Source of the DNA: an uncultured Prevotella sp.
GTDB taxonomy: Bacteria > Bacteroidota > Bacteroidia > Bacteroidales > Bacteroidaceae
Assembly: GCA_900315835.1 (NCBI GenBank)
Contig: ONAR01000012.1
Span: 1-58,710 of the forward strand
Length of the DNA stretch: 58,710 nt
Reading direction: 5' to 3'
A program made the position numbers and the translations under genes. Under the pieces are notes generated by a model, which did no database searches, was not told where the DNA came from, and saw only the letters and a program-made list of their open reading frames with translations. Positions 48,042 to 56,361 of the stretch are shown piece by piece. Within the stretch, counting starts at the first letter, position 1, and every line of letters starts with the position of its first letter.

Positions 48042-49322
48042 GTGGATCAAATAGGTTTATCTTCTATCATAGAAATACTATTAACGATGGTGCTGAGTGC
48101 CTTCTTCTCGGGCATGGAGATAGCGTTTGTCTCCAGCAACCGCATGCTTGCCGAGATGGACAAAGAGAAGAATGCACTCTCACAGCGGCTCATCAACTTC
48201 TTCTACCACCACCCCAACGGCTTCGTTTCGACGATGCTCGTGGGCAACAACATCGTGCTCGTCGTCTACGGCATTCTCTTTGCCCGCATCTTCGACAACA
48301 CTGTCTTCGCAGGGTTGGATGCCGGTTGGCGGGTCACCTTAGACACCATTCTCTCGACGCTCGTCATGCTGTTCACCGGCGAGTTTCTACCGAAGACGTT
48401 TTTCAAGAGCAGCCCCAACAAACTGCTGTCTTTCTTCGCGCCGCTGGCCGCATTGTTCTACATCATCCTGTGGCCCATCAGCAAGTTCTCGACCTTCCTC
48501 TCGCGCATCTTGCTGCGTCTGTTCGGCATCCGCATCGACAAAGGCAATACCGAGGAGAGCTTCACCAAGGTCGACCTCGACTATCTGCTGCAATCCTCCA
48601 TCGACAACACCCCCGACAACAATAAGGGTGGCGACGAGGTGAAGATCTTCCAAAACGCATTGGACTTCCCCGACACCAAGGTGCGCGACTGCATGATACC
48701 GCGAACCGAGATCAATGCCGTGGATATGGATACCTGCGACATCAATGCGCTGATGCAGATGTTCATCGAGAGCGGCAATTCGAAGATCGTCGTCTACAAG
48801 GGCGACATCGACCATATCGTCGGCTATATCCACAGTCAGGAGATGTTCCGCAAGCCCGCGCGGTGGCAGGACTTCATCCGCAAGATGCCTTTCGTGCCCG
48901 AGACCATGGCTGCGCAGAAGCTCATGCGCATCTTCCTGCAACAGAAGAAAAGCCTCGGCGTCGTAGTTGATGAGTTCGGCGGCACCAGTGGACTGGTATC
49001 GCTCGAAGACATCGTTGAGGAAATCTTCGGCGACATTCAGGATGAGCACGACAGCGACAACCTGATTGCCAAGAAGATTGACGACAACAACTTTATGCTC
49101 TCCGCGCGCATGGAAATCGACAAGGTCAACGACATGTTCAACCTCGATCTGCCCGAAAGCGACGAGTATATGACCGTCGGCGGCCTCATTCTGCACGAGT
49201 ATCAGAGCTTCCCCAAGCTCAACGAGGAAGTGCATATCGGGCGCTACTGCTTCAAGATATTGAAGATGACCGTCACCAAAATTGAGCTCGTCAAACTTAC
49301 CGTGGAAAAGCCTTCGAAGTAA
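48042..49322 (+). CDS. CNNM/CorC-type (hemolysin-family) membrane protein
   Basis: 426 residues: DUF21 membrane domain (about 1-185, FFSGMEIAFVSSNRM near the start), a CBS pair (about 200-325, with VRDCMIPRTEINAVD) and a C-terminal CorC/HlyC domain (about 340-425). Relatives export magnesium or sodium, or balance divalent cations; the name hemolysin is historical. GTG 48042 is taken as start (DQIGLSSIIEILLT follows). The upstream gap to lptC is 29 bases. ppiD follows after 155 bases that carry a promoter box. Confidence 0.9.
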   Translation: MDQIGLSSIIEILLTMVLSAFFSGMEIAFVSSNRMLAEMDKEKNALSQRLINFFYHHPNGFVSTMLVGNNIVLVVYGILFARIFDNTVFAGLDAGWRVTLDTILSTLVMLFTGEFLPKTFFKSSPNKLLSFFAPLAALFYIILWPISKFSTFLSRILLRLFGIRIDKGNTEESFTKVDLDYLLQSSIDNTPDNNKGGDEVKIFQNALDFPDTKVRDCMIPRTEINAVDMDTCDINALMQMFIESGNSKIVVYKGDIDHIVGYIHSQEMFRKPARWQDFIRKMPFVPETMAAQKLMRIFLQQKKSLGVVVDEFGGTSGLVSLEDIVEEIFGDIQDEHDSDNLIAKKIDDNNFMLSARMEIDKVNDMFNLDLPESDEYMTVGGLILHEYQSFPKLNEEVHIGRYCFKILKMTVTKIELVKLTVEKPSK

Positions 49323-49405
49323 CCGGAAACGATGAATAAAGCCACTAAATAAAGACATGAGACAATTTTTACGACGGAAAGTTTACGTATTTGGCGATTT
49401 ATTCG

Positions 49406-49413
49406 TAAATTTG
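49406..49413 (+). promoter_or_regulatory. ppiD promoter box
   Basis: TAAATTTG, exact TAnnTTTG; the nearby TTTG at 49390 is too close to serve as -33. Leader to ATG 49478 about 60 bases, very A-rich before the start codon (AAAATAAAAACATAAATTC), which is a usual Bacteroidetes translation signal. Confidence 0.55.
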
Positions 49414-49477
49414 TGGGCATTTTAAAAGACTGCACCAATAAAGACAAAACATAAAAATAAAAACATAAATTCAAACA

Positions 49478-51619
49478 ATGGCAGCATTAGGAAAAATTAG
49501 AAGCCGGGGCGTTACCCTGATTATCATCATCGGTATCGGCCTCTTTGCTTTCATTGCCGAGGAAGCATTCCGCTCTTGCGACTCCACTCGCAACAGCCAG
49601 CGACAGCAAATCGGTGAAGTGTTAGGAGAATCAATCAGCTACGAGGAATTTGCCAAGCTCGTGGATGAGGCGCAGGATGCCATGAAGCTCATGGGTCAGG
49701 ACAACCTCACCGACGACCAGCTCAACCAGCTCCGCGACCAGGTGTGGCAAAGCTACGTTCAGTATAAGCTCATCGAGAACGAGTGCGATAAGCTTGGATT
49801 GACCGTTACCGACAACGAGATGCAGAATGTGCTCAACGAGGGTACCAATCAGATGTTGCTCTCTACCCCGTTCGTCAACCGTCAGACTGGCCGCTTCGAC
49901 GCCAACCAGCTGAAGCAGTTCCTGGCTCAGTACAACCAGATGAAGACCTCCAACCCTGAGGCCCGCGAGCAGTATGAGAGCATCTACAAGTATTGGAACT
50001 ACGTGGAGAAGAGCCTGCGTCAGCAGCTCCTCATTCAGAAATACAACGGCCTTCTCGCCCACTGCTTCCTCTCCAACCCCGTCGAGGCCAAGATGAGCTT
50101 CAAGGATGAGAACGAGGAAAGCCAGATTCAGCTCGCTGCTTACCCCTACAATTCAGTGCAGGACAGCAAGGTGAAGATCACCGAGAGCGACATGAAGGCA
50201 AAGTACGACGAGATGAAGCCCCGCTTCCAGCAGATTATCGAAAGCCGCGACATCAAGTACATCGACGTTCAGATTACCCCGTCGGCTGCCGACCGCGCAG
50301 CACTGCTCAAGCAGTTCAAGGGCTATGCCCAGAAGCTGTCTGAAGCCAGCGATCCCACCGACATCGTGCGTAAGAGCACTTCGCTCGTAGCCTATCTTGG
50401 CATTCCAGTCGGCAAGGAAGCATTCCCCACCGACATCGCCGCCAAGCTCGACTCTATGTCGGTTGGCCAGACGCTCGGCCCTGTAGAGAACAAGCAGGAC
50501 AATACGCTCAACGTCATCAAGCTCGTTGCCAAGCAGCAGCTGCCCGACTCTGTACAGTTCCGCGCCATCCAGGTGGGTGGTACCACTCCCGACGAGGCTC
50601 ATCAGCGGGCTGACTCCATCGTCAAAGCCCTCAACGGCGGCGCCGACTTCGCCACACTGGCTAAGAAATATGGTCAGGAAGGCAGTGAGCAGTGGCTCAC
50701 TTCTCGTCAGTATGAGTACACCAACACGATGGACAACGATACGAAGAACTACCTTAATACCTTGATGACTGCCGCTCCTAAGGAGGTGAAGAACGTCAAG
50801 CTCACGCAGGGCAACATCATTCTTCAGGTGCTCGACCGCCGTAATATGGTTGACAAATTCACTGCCGCCGTCATTAAGCACACCATCGACTACTCCAAGG
50901 ATACCCGCAGCGCTATCTACAACAAGTTCAGCTCATTCGTAAGCGCCAACCAGACGCCCGAATCCATCGAGAAGAATGCAGCCAAGAGTGGCTACCAGTA
51001 TCAGGAGGCCAAGGATGTGACCACCGCTCAGCACAATGTGGCTGGCGTGCGCTCTACCCGCGACGCTCTGAAGTGGCTGTTCGAGGCCAAGGAAGGTCAG
51101 GTTTCTCCGATGTATGAGTGCGGCAACAATGGCGACAACCTGCTGCTCGTCGTCTGCACCAAGATTCACCCCGCCGGCTATCGTGGTCTCGACGACCCGC
51201 AGGTACGCGATATGGTGAAAGCTGAGGTGATGCGTGACAAGAAGGCTGAGGTGCTCATTGCCAAGGCTAAGGGCGCCAAGAGCATTGCCGCTGCCAAGGC
51301 TAAGGGTGCTACTGTTCAGACCGTCAACCAGGTTACCTTCGCCGCTCCTGTCTTCGTTCAGGCTACCGGTGCCAGCGAGCCCGCGCTGAGTGGTGCCGTT
51401 TCAGCTACCAAGGCTGGCCAGTTCAGCAGCCACCCCGTCAAGGGTCTGGCCGGCGTCTACCAGTTCCAGATCATGAAGAAGGCCATGAATGGTGCTAAGT
51501 TCAACGAGACCGCCCAAGAGGCTAAGGAGCGTCAGAAGGCAATGCAGTATGCAGGCAACTTCATGAACGAGCTCTACATCAAGGGCAAGGTGGTTGACAA
51601 CCGCTACCTCTTCTTCTAA
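49478..51619 (+). CDS. ppiD: peptidyl-prolyl isomerase/chaperone PpiD
   Basis: Inner-membrane anchored periplasmic foldase that works near the Sec channel. The 713-residue protein has a short cytoplasmic start, one helix (about 13-29, TLIIIIGIGLFAFIAEEAF), a SurA-like N-terminal chaperone region (about 45-240) and a parvulin-type module around residues 350-460 (FRAIQVGGTTPDEAHQRAD, FATLAKKYGQEG) of divergent sequence. Length is usual for Bacteroidetes PpiD. It is followed by a clear terminator. Confidence 0.93.
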   Translation: MAALGKIRSRGVTLIIIIGIGLFAFIAEEAFRSCDSTRNSQRQQIGEVLGESISYEEFAKLVDEAQDAMKLMGQDNLTDDQLNQLRDQVWQSYVQYKLIENECDKLGLTVTDNEMQNVLNEGTNQMLLSTPFVNRQTGRFDANQLKQFLAQYNQMKTSNPEAREQYESIYKYWNYVEKSLRQQLLIQKYNGLLAHCFLSNPVEAKMSFKDENEESQIQLAAYPYNSVQDSKVKITESDMKAKYDEMKPRFQQIIESRDIKYIDVQITPSAADRAALLKQFKGYAQKLSEASDPTDIVRKSTSLVAYLGIPVGKEAFPTDIAAKLDSMSVGQTLGPVENKQDNTLNVIKLVAKQQLPDSVQFRAIQVGGTTPDEAHQRADSIVKALNGGADFATLAKKYGQEGSEQWLTSRQYEYTNTMDNDTKNYLNTLMTAAPKEVKNVKLTQGNIILQVLDRRNMVDKFTAAVIKHTIDYSKDTRSAIYNKFSSFVSANQTPESIEKNAAKSGYQYQEAKDVTTAQHNVAGVRSTRDALKWLFEAKEGQVSPMYECGNNGDNLLLVVCTKIHPAGYRGLDDPQVRDMVKAEVMRDKKAEVLIAKAKGAKSIAAAKAKGATVQTVNQVTFAAPVFVQATGASEPALSGAVSATKAGQFSSHPVKGLAGVYQFQIMKKAMNGAKFNETAQEAKERQKAMQYAGNFMNELYIKGKVVDNRYLFF

Positions 51620-51658
51620 TCAAAGCAACTCACTGATTATCTAATCATACAAACATGA

Positions 51659-51692
51659 GGCTCCAATATCCTTATAGGTATTGGAGCCTTTA
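51659..51692 (+). terminator. intrinsic terminator after ppiD
   Basis: GGCTCCAATA (51659-51668) and TATTGGAGCC (51679-51688) form a perfect 10-bp stem with a 10-base loop, then TTTACTATT. It overlaps the TTG codon at 51681 and so shows that the EamA gene does not start there. Confidence 0.9.
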
Positions 51693-51704
51693 CTATTACA
51701 GGCT

Positions 51705-52619
51705 ATGTGGCTGATATTGGCTTTTCTATCTGCAGCGCTGTTGGGCTGCTACGACTCCTTCAAGAAGGCGGCGTTACGCGACAATGCCGTTGTTCCCGTG
51801 CTCTTCTTCAACACGCTGTTCTGCTCACTCATCTTCCTGCCACTCATCATCTTGTCGGCCAACACCCATCTGCTCAACGGATCGCTGTTCTACGTCGGCA
51901 GCGGTGGCTGGGAGATGCACAAATACATCCTGCTGAAGAGCGTCATCGTGCTTTCCAGCTGGCTGTTCGGCTACCTCGGCATGAAGCACCTGCCGCTCAC
52001 CATCGTCGGCCCCATCAACGCCACCCGACCGGTGCTGGTGCTGTTAGGTGCCCTGATTATTTTCGGCGAACGGCTCAATGGCTGGCAGTGGGCCGGTGTA
52101 TTGCTCGCCATCTGCTCGTTCTTCATGCTGAGCCGCTCCGGTCGTAGGGAGGGCATACGCTTCGGGCATAACCTATGGATTCTCTGCATCGTCATCGCTG
52201 CCATCCTTGGCGCCATCAGCGGATTGTACGACAAATACCTGATGGCCTCACCGGCTGACGGTGGCGTGGGCATCAACCGCATGGCCGTACAGTCGTGGTA
52301 TAACATCTACCAGACGCTGTGGATGCTCATCATGCTCCTCGTCATCTGGTGGCCTCACCGCAGCAAGCAGCCGTTCAAATGGCACTGGCCCATCGTCGGC
52401 ATCAGTGTGGCGCTGTCAGTGGCCGACTTCCTTTACTTCTACGCGCTGAGCGAGCCGCAGGCGATGATTTCGATTGTGTCGATGATTCGTCGTGGCAGTG
52501 TGGTGGTAAGCTTCCTCTTCGGTGCCCTCATCTTCCACGAGCACAACCTCAAGTCGAAGGCCATCGACCTCTCGCTGGTCTTGCTGAGCATGGTCCTGCT
52601 GTTCATCGGAAGCCGGTAA
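51705..52619 (+). CDS. EamA/DMT-family transporter
   Basis: Inner-membrane permease of about 304 residues with ten predicted helices in two EamA halves (from MWLILAFLSAALLGCYDSFK, and again near residue 155 with NLWILCIVIAAILGAISGLY). The motif GPINATRPVLVLLGALIIFGE at the end of the first half is a typical DMT signature. Substrate unknown; relatives move amino acids, sugars or other metabolites. ATG 51705 is used because the longer frame from TTG 51681 runs through the ppiD terminator stem. No consensus promoter is seen in the gap. Confidence 0.9.
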   Translation: MWLILAFLSAALLGCYDSFKKAALRDNAVVPVLFFNTLFCSLIFLPLIILSANTHLLNGSLFYVGSGGWEMHKYILLKSVIVLSSWLFGYLGMKHLPLTIVGPINATRPVLVLLGALIIFGERLNGWQWAGVLLAICSFFMLSRSGRREGIRFGHNLWILCIVIAAILGAISGLYDKYLMASPADGGVGINRMAVQSWYNIYQTLWMLIMLLVIWWPHRSKQPFKWHWPIVGISVALSVADFLYFYALSEPQAMISIVSMIRRGSVVVSFLFGALIFHEHNLKSKAIDLSLVLLSMVLLFIGSR

Positions 52620-52628
52620 CCATGAATC

Positions 52629-52727
52629 AACCCCGGAGGGGTTGCGGGAAATAGCCCGGGGATGAGCGAAGCGATTCCCCGGGGGTGGAGTTCACCGGTG
52701 GCATTATTGATTTTACCGCGTAGCGGT
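52629..52727. repeat. cluster of three GC-rich hairpins
   Basis: Three perfect hairpins lie in a row in the 285-base gap after the EamA gene: AACCCC/GGGGTT (52629-52634, 52638-52643), CCCGGGGA/TCCCCGGG (52655-52662, 52676-52683) and ACCGC/GCGGT (52715-52719, 52723-52727). They contrast with the AT-rich sequence that surrounds them. This looks like an intergenic repeat element of the kind scattered in Bacteroidetes genomes; other copies were not found in this window. Confidence 0.7.
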
Positions 52728-52764
52728 TGCGGCGAAACGATTGCCGGATACGATTCTAAACAAA

Positions 52765-52811
52765 AACACCGAATGCCCGACGCCTGTTAGCGCCAAAAGC
52801 ATTCGGTGTTT
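52765..52811. terminator. terminator between EamA gene and phosphohexomutase
   Basis: AACACCGAATGC (52765-52776) and GCATTCGGTGTT (52799-52810) form a perfect 12-bp stem with a 22-base loop, followed by T's and preceded by A's, so it can work in both directions between convergent genes. Confidence 0.85.
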
Positions 52812-52904
52812 GCTTAATCAATAAATAAGGTCTATCGACTTATCAATGAATGACGGTCATTCGCTTCATCAATGAAAGACCTATTCAAAGGTGATGAAAG
52901 GAGC

Positions 52905-54653
52905 TTACGCCAGCTTCAGACTCTTCTTGATGGCCTCAATCTTCTCCATGGCCTTCTTGTCGAGTGCCTCGTATTCAGCGGCATCCTTCAGGGTGTCTTT
53001 CACCTCGATATAGAACTTGATCTTTGGTTCGGTGCCCGACGGACGCACGCTCACCTTGGTGTCGTCGTCGCAAAACCACTGGAGCACATTACTCGTCTCC
53101 GGCATCGTGAGGTCGGTCACGTTACCGTTGATGTCGGTAGCCTTCAGCGTCTTGTAGTCCTTCCACAGCACGACCTTCGAGCCACCGAGTTCCTTCGGCG
53201 GGTTCTGACGGAAGTCGGCCATCATCTGCTGAATCTCGTCGGCGCCAGCCTTACCCGGACGCTCCACGTTGACCGTGAACTCCTTGGAGAAACCGTACTC
53301 CTTATAGATATTCATCAGGATATCATAGAGCGTCATGCCCTTATCCTTGGCATAGGCGCAAATCTCAGCCAACAGCGAGCAAGCCGACACCGCATCCTTA
53401 TCGCGGACAAAGTCCTCAGCCAGGAAGCCGTAGCTCTCCTCACCGCCGCCGATGTATTTCTGCTTACCCTCAGAGAGCTTGATCTCGCGGGCAATCCACT
53501 TGAAGCCAGTGTAGCAGTCGCGCATCTCCACGCCCTGCTTGTCGGCAATCTTCTTGATGAGCTCCGTGGTCACGATGGTCTTCACGATGAAGTCGGTCGG
53601 CTTCAGCAGGCCCTTGGCCTTACGGTTGGAGATGATGTACCACAGGAAGATCATGCAGGTCTGGTTGCCGTTGATGAGCACCCACTCGCCCTTGTCGTTC
53701 TTGCAGGCCATACCCACGCGGTCGGCGTCGGGGTCGCTGGCCATCAGGATGTCGGCGTCGAGCTTCTTCGCATCGCGCAGACCCAGCGTCAGTGCCTCAG
53801 CGAACTCGGGGTTGGGGCGGTCGACGGTTGGGAAGTTACCGTCCTTAATCATCTGCTCAAACACGCAGTGCACATTGTCGAAGCCCCAGTAAGCCAGTGA
53901 GCGGGGGATAATCACACGACCGGCACCGTGCAGCGGCGTATAGACAATCTTCAGGTCGTGCTGGCGCTTGATGACCTCGGGATCAATCGAGATGGTGCGG
54001 ATCTGACGCAGGTAAGGCTCATCGATGTCCTCGCCGATAATCTGGATAAGGTCCTTGTTGCCCTCAAACTTCACATCGTTGATGGTGCACTTGTTCACCT
54101 CGTCGATGATGCCCTTGTCGTGGGGAGCCAGCACCTGAGCGCCGTCGTCCCAGTAAGCCTTGTAGCCGTTGTACTCGCGGGGGTTGTGGCTGGCGGTGAT
54201 GTTGACACCGGCCTGAGCCTTCAGATAGCGGATGGCGAACGAGCATTCAGGCGTCGGACGCAGGTCGTCGAACAGATAGGCCTTGATGCCGTTGGCCGAG
54301 AAGATGTTGGCCACCGTCTCAGCAAACAGGCGGCTGTTATTGCGGCAGTCGTGGCAAACCACCACAGAGATCTCGTCGCGGTCCTTGAAGTTCTTCTTCA
54401 GATAGTTGGCGAAGCCCTGCGTGGCCATGCCCACGGTATAGATGTTCATACGGTTGGAGCCAGCTCCCATGATGCCGCGCAGACCACCTGTACCAAACTC
54501 CAAATCCTTGTAGAAGCTCTCTATCAGATCGGTCTTGTCAGCATTGTCCAGCATAGCCTGGACATCCGCACGTGTCTTTTCATCGAAAGAGGGCGACAGC
54601 CATTGCTTGGCCTTTGCCTCACACTGTTCGATAAGTGTCTTGTTGTCTGCCAT
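52905..54653 (-). CDS. phosphoglucomutase/phosphomannomutase family enzyme
   Basis: 582-residue alpha-D-phosphohexomutase that moves phosphate between C1 and C6 of a sugar. Landmarks: FGTGGLRGIMGAGSNRMN, phosphoserine loop TASHNPREYNGYK (active Ser), metal loop SDPDADRVG, sugar loop GGEESYGF and phosphate loop RPSGTEPKIKFY. The long form matches PgcA-type mutases of about 580 residues. Start ATG 54653 (MADNKTLIEQ) is chosen because the longer frame to 54728 crosses the promoter. Exact sugar specificity is not readable. Its product may feed sugar-nucleotide or central metabolism. Confidence 0.93.
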   Translation of the reverse strand: MADNKTLIEQCEAKAKQWLSPSFDEKTRADVQAMLDNADKTDLIESFYKDLEFGTGGLRGIMGAGSNRMNIYTVGMATQGFANYLKKNFKDRDEISVVVCHDCRNNSRLFAETVANIFSANGIKAYLFDDLRPTPECSFAIRYLKAQAGVNITASHNPREYNGYKAYWDDGAQVLAPHDKGIIDEVNKCTINDVKFEGNKDLIQIIGEDIDEPYLRQIRTISIDPEVIKRQHDLKIVYTPLHGAGRVIIPRSLAYWGFDNVHCVFEQMIKDGNFPTVDRPNPEFAEALTLGLRDAKKLDADILMASDPDADRVGMACKNDKGEWVLINGNQTCMIFLWYIISNRKAKGLLKPTDFIVKTIVTTELIKKIADKQGVEMRDCYTGFKWIAREIKLSEGKQKYIGGGEESYGFLAEDFVRDKDAVSACSLLAEICAYAKDKGMTLYDILMNIYKEYGFSKEFTVNVERPGKAGADEIQQMMADFRQNPPKELGGSKVVLWKDYKTLKATDINGNVTDLTMPETSNVLQWFCDDDTKVSVRPSGTEPKIKFYIEVKDTLKDAAEYEALDKKAMEKIEAIKKSLKLA

Positions 54654-54687
54654 AATTAATAGTAGTTTTAAATTGGTTTTCTTATCG

Positions 54688-54695
54688 CAAAGGTA
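54688..54695 (-). promoter_or_regulatory. phosphohexomutase promoter box
   Basis: TACCTTTG on the minus strand, exact TAnnTTTG, about 35 bases before ATG 54653; back to back with the box at 54739. Confidence 0.6.
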
Positions 54696-54738
54696 ACATT
54701 TATTTTTTGAACCGCATGTACAGTTCAATTAAATTTTG

Positions 54739-54746
54739 TAAATTTG
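54739..54746 (+). promoter_or_regulatory. DUF4491 gene promoter box
   Basis: TAAATTTG, exact TAnnTTTG. Start near 54751 gives a leader of about 25 bases to ATG 54776 and excludes the earlier in-frame Met at 54707. Confidence 0.6.
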
Positions 54747-54775
54747 CATCACTAACAATTATTCAACACATATCG

Positions 54776-55099
54776 ATGTACTTCACAGGAATAGCTATCG
54801 CCGTATGCACCTTCTTGGTTATCGGCATCTTCCACCCCATCGTCATCAAGACGGAATACTATTTCGGCACCCGACCATGGTGGGTGTTCGCGTTGGTCGG
54901 CGTTGCCTGCATCGTCGGCTCCATCTGCATTGAGAACACCATGGTGTCGGCCATTGTCGGCGTCATTGGAGCCTCGTCGCTTTGGGGCATCGGCGAGCTG
55001 TTTGAGCAGAAGCAGCGGGTGGAGAAAGGGTGGTTTCCCATGAACCCCAAACGGAAAGACCAATACAAGTCGACAAGGCAAAAGGGCCATAATCCTTAA
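54776..55099 (+). CDS. DUF4491 small membrane protein
   Basis: 107-residue protein with three hydrophobic helices: YFTGIAIAVCTFLVIGIF, WWVFALVGVACIVGSICI and SAIVGVIGASSLWGIGELF, then a charged cytoplasmic tail rich in Lys and Gln (MNPKRKDQYKSTRQKG). This fits the DUF4491 family, small membrane proteins of unknown role. It stands alone with its own promoter between the divergent phosphohexomutase and the independent dapA. Confidence 0.82.
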   Translation: MYFTGIAIAVCTFLVIGIFHPIVIKTEYYFGTRPWWVFALVGVACIVGSICIENTMVSAIVGVIGASSLWGIGELFEQKQRVEKGWFPMNPKRKDQYKSTRQKGHNP

Positions 55100-55125
55100 A
55101 AATTGCAATACTATTGACGTTTTGC

Positions 55126-55156
55126 TTTGCAGTTTAAAAGTAAAATAGTAACTTTG
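55126..55156 (+). promoter_or_regulatory. dapA promoter
   Basis: TTTG at 55126-55129, a 19-base spacer and TAACTTTG at 55149-55156: full consensus. Leader to ATG 55209 about 48 bases. No riboswitch fold is recognised in the 48 bases. Confidence 0.75.
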
Positions 55157-55208
55157 CAACATGCCTTTGTTATAAAGGGCTTTCATCAATAAGCATATCA
55201 GTTCATTT

Positions 55209-56096
55209 ATGGCACAGAATATCTTCAGAGGTTTGGGCATTGCCCTCATTACTCCTTTCACGCCTGAGGGAGAAGTTGATTACAAAGCGCTCGCCCATCT
55301 TGTAGAGTACCAAATTGACAACAATGCCGACTTCCTCTGCATTCTTGCCACCACCGCCGAGGCACCCTGCCTCACGCGCGAGGAGAAGGATAAGATTACC
55401 AGCACCATCCAGCAGGTTGTCAAGGGCCGCATCCCCATTCTGAAATACTGCGGAGGCAATAACACCCGTGCTGTGATTGAGGAGATGCGCAGCACCGACT
55501 GGACGGGCATTGACGGTATTCTGAGTATCTGCCCTTACTACAACAAACCCTCTCAGGAAGGTCTCTACCAGCACTTCAAGGCCATTGCCACCGAGAGTCC
55601 GCTGCCGCTGGTGCTATACAATGTGCCCGGTCGCACGGGCGTCAACATGAAGGCTGCCACCACCGTTCGTCTGGCGAAGGACTGCCCCAACATTGTGGCC
55701 ATCAAGGAGGCTTCGGGATCGCTCGAGCAGGTGGATGAGATCCTGAAGCACAAGCCCCGTAACTTCGAGGTCATCAGTGGCGACGATGCGCTGACGTTCT
55801 CCATGATTGCGAGTGGTGCCGTGGGCGTCATCTCGGTCATCGGCAACGCTTTGCCAAAGGAGTTCTCCCGCATGATCCGACTGGAGTTCAACGGCGAATA
55901 TGAGGCTGCCCGCAAGATCCACCATAAGTTCACCGACCTCTACAGTCTGCTCTTTGTTGACGGCAATCCCGCCGGTGTCAAGGCTTTGCTCAACGATATG
56001 GGCTTCATCGAGAATGTGCTCCGCCTGCCCCTCGTCCCCACCAAGATCGAGACCAAGCAGCGCATGGCCGACATCGTCAAGGACCTGAGGTTCTAA
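55209..56096 (+). CDS. dapA: 4-hydroxy-tetrahydrodipicolinate synthase
   Basis: First enzyme of the lysine/diaminopimelate branch: condenses pyruvate and aspartate semialdehyde. The 295-residue barrel has Lys166 (AIKEASG) as the Schiff-base residue, Tyr137 in LVLYNVPGRTG, and the substrate loop LATTAEAPCL near residue 46, where the usual GTTGE reads ATTAE, a variation seen in relatives. Stand-alone gene with its own promoter; convergent with prmA. Confidence 0.95.
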   Translation: MAQNIFRGLGIALITPFTPEGEVDYKALAHLVEYQIDNNADFLCILATTAEAPCLTREEKDKITSTIQQVVKGRIPILKYCGGNNTRAVIEEMRSTDWTGIDGILSICPYYNKPSQEGLYQHFKAIATESPLPLVLYNVPGRTGVNMKAATTVRLAKDCPNIVAIKEASGSLEQVDEILKHKPRNFEVISGDDALTFSMIASGAVGVISVIGNALPKEFSRMIRLEFNGEYEAARKIHHKFTDLYSLLFVDGNPAGVKALLNDMGFIENVLRLPLVPTKIETKQRMADIVKDLRF

Positions 56097-56152
56097 AGCC
56101 CGACTCTACTGAATAGGATATTGGGTTGTAATCTTTGATACCGTCTTCTCAT
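56093..56152 (-). CDS. putative micro-ORF 2, 19 residues
   Basis: Minus-strand frame MRRRYQRLQPNILFSRVGL, strongly basic. Its stop overlaps the dapA stop codon on the other strand. It lies 11 bases after micro-ORF 1 on the same predicted transcript. No homology can be judged at this length; chance is possible. Confidence 0.2.
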   Translation of the reverse strand: MRRRYQRLQPNILFSRVGL

Positions 56153-56163
56153 GGTAACTACGT

Positions 56164-56235
56164 CTATGGGTTGATGTTTTTAGTATATATGTATATGTTG
56201 TCGGGGCTTAAGGCCATCAGCCCCGGAATTTTCAT
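56164..56235 (-). CDS. putative micro-ORF 1, 23 residues
   Basis: Minus-strand frame starting MKIPGLMALSPDN and ending YTKNINP. Its ATG lies 8 bases after a TAACTTTG box, so the message would be nearly leaderless. The first codons coincide with the hairpin that serves as the dapA terminator. It may be coding, part of a small RNA, or a chance frame. Confidence 0.25.
   Translation of the reverse strand: MKIPGLMALSPDNIYIYTKNINP
56202..56230 (+). terminator. putative dapA terminator
   Basis: CGGGGCT (56202-56208) and AGCCCCG (56219-56225) form a 7-bp stem with a 10-base loop, followed by GAATTTTC. The T-run is short, so the assignment is moderate. It starts about 105 bases after the dapA stop. 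Confidence 0.55.
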
Positions 56236-56242
56236 GATGCCG

Positions 56243-56250
56243 CAAAGTTA
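56243..56250 (-). promoter_or_regulatory. orphan -7 promoter box antisense to the dapA end
   Basis: TAACTTTG on the minus strand, exact TAnnTTTG, in the gap between convergent dapA and prmA. There is no known gene for it; it faces micro-ORFs 1 and 2 and the dapA 3' end. The -33 region is poor. Confidence 0.4.
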
Positions 56251-56286
56251 AAGACTCATTTTCAATCCGCACCGCGATAACAATCT

Positions 56287-56361
56287 TATCGCATCGCGAT
56301 AGCTATGGTATCGCGCTGTTATTCAATATCTTTCGCAGTGCGATAGCTATAGTATCGCAGA
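56287..56361. repeat. palindrome family copies 2 and 3
   Basis: TATCGCATCGCGATAGCTAT (56287-56306) and TTTCGCAGTGCGATAGCTAT (56331-56350) share the core CGATAGCTAT and the palindromic TCGCA-TGCGA layout with 27038-27078. A trailing AGTATCGCAG reaches the prmA stop. Together they fill about 75 bases next to prmA and may end both convergent transcripts. Confidence 0.75.

Noticed and set aside
51681-51704. TTG start for the EamA gene
   Set aside because: It lies in the right arm of the ppiD terminator stem.
56164-56240. tmRNA 5' end, because the minus strand reads GGGGCTGA
   Set aside because: The following bases do not match tmRNA and there is no tRNA-like 3' half.
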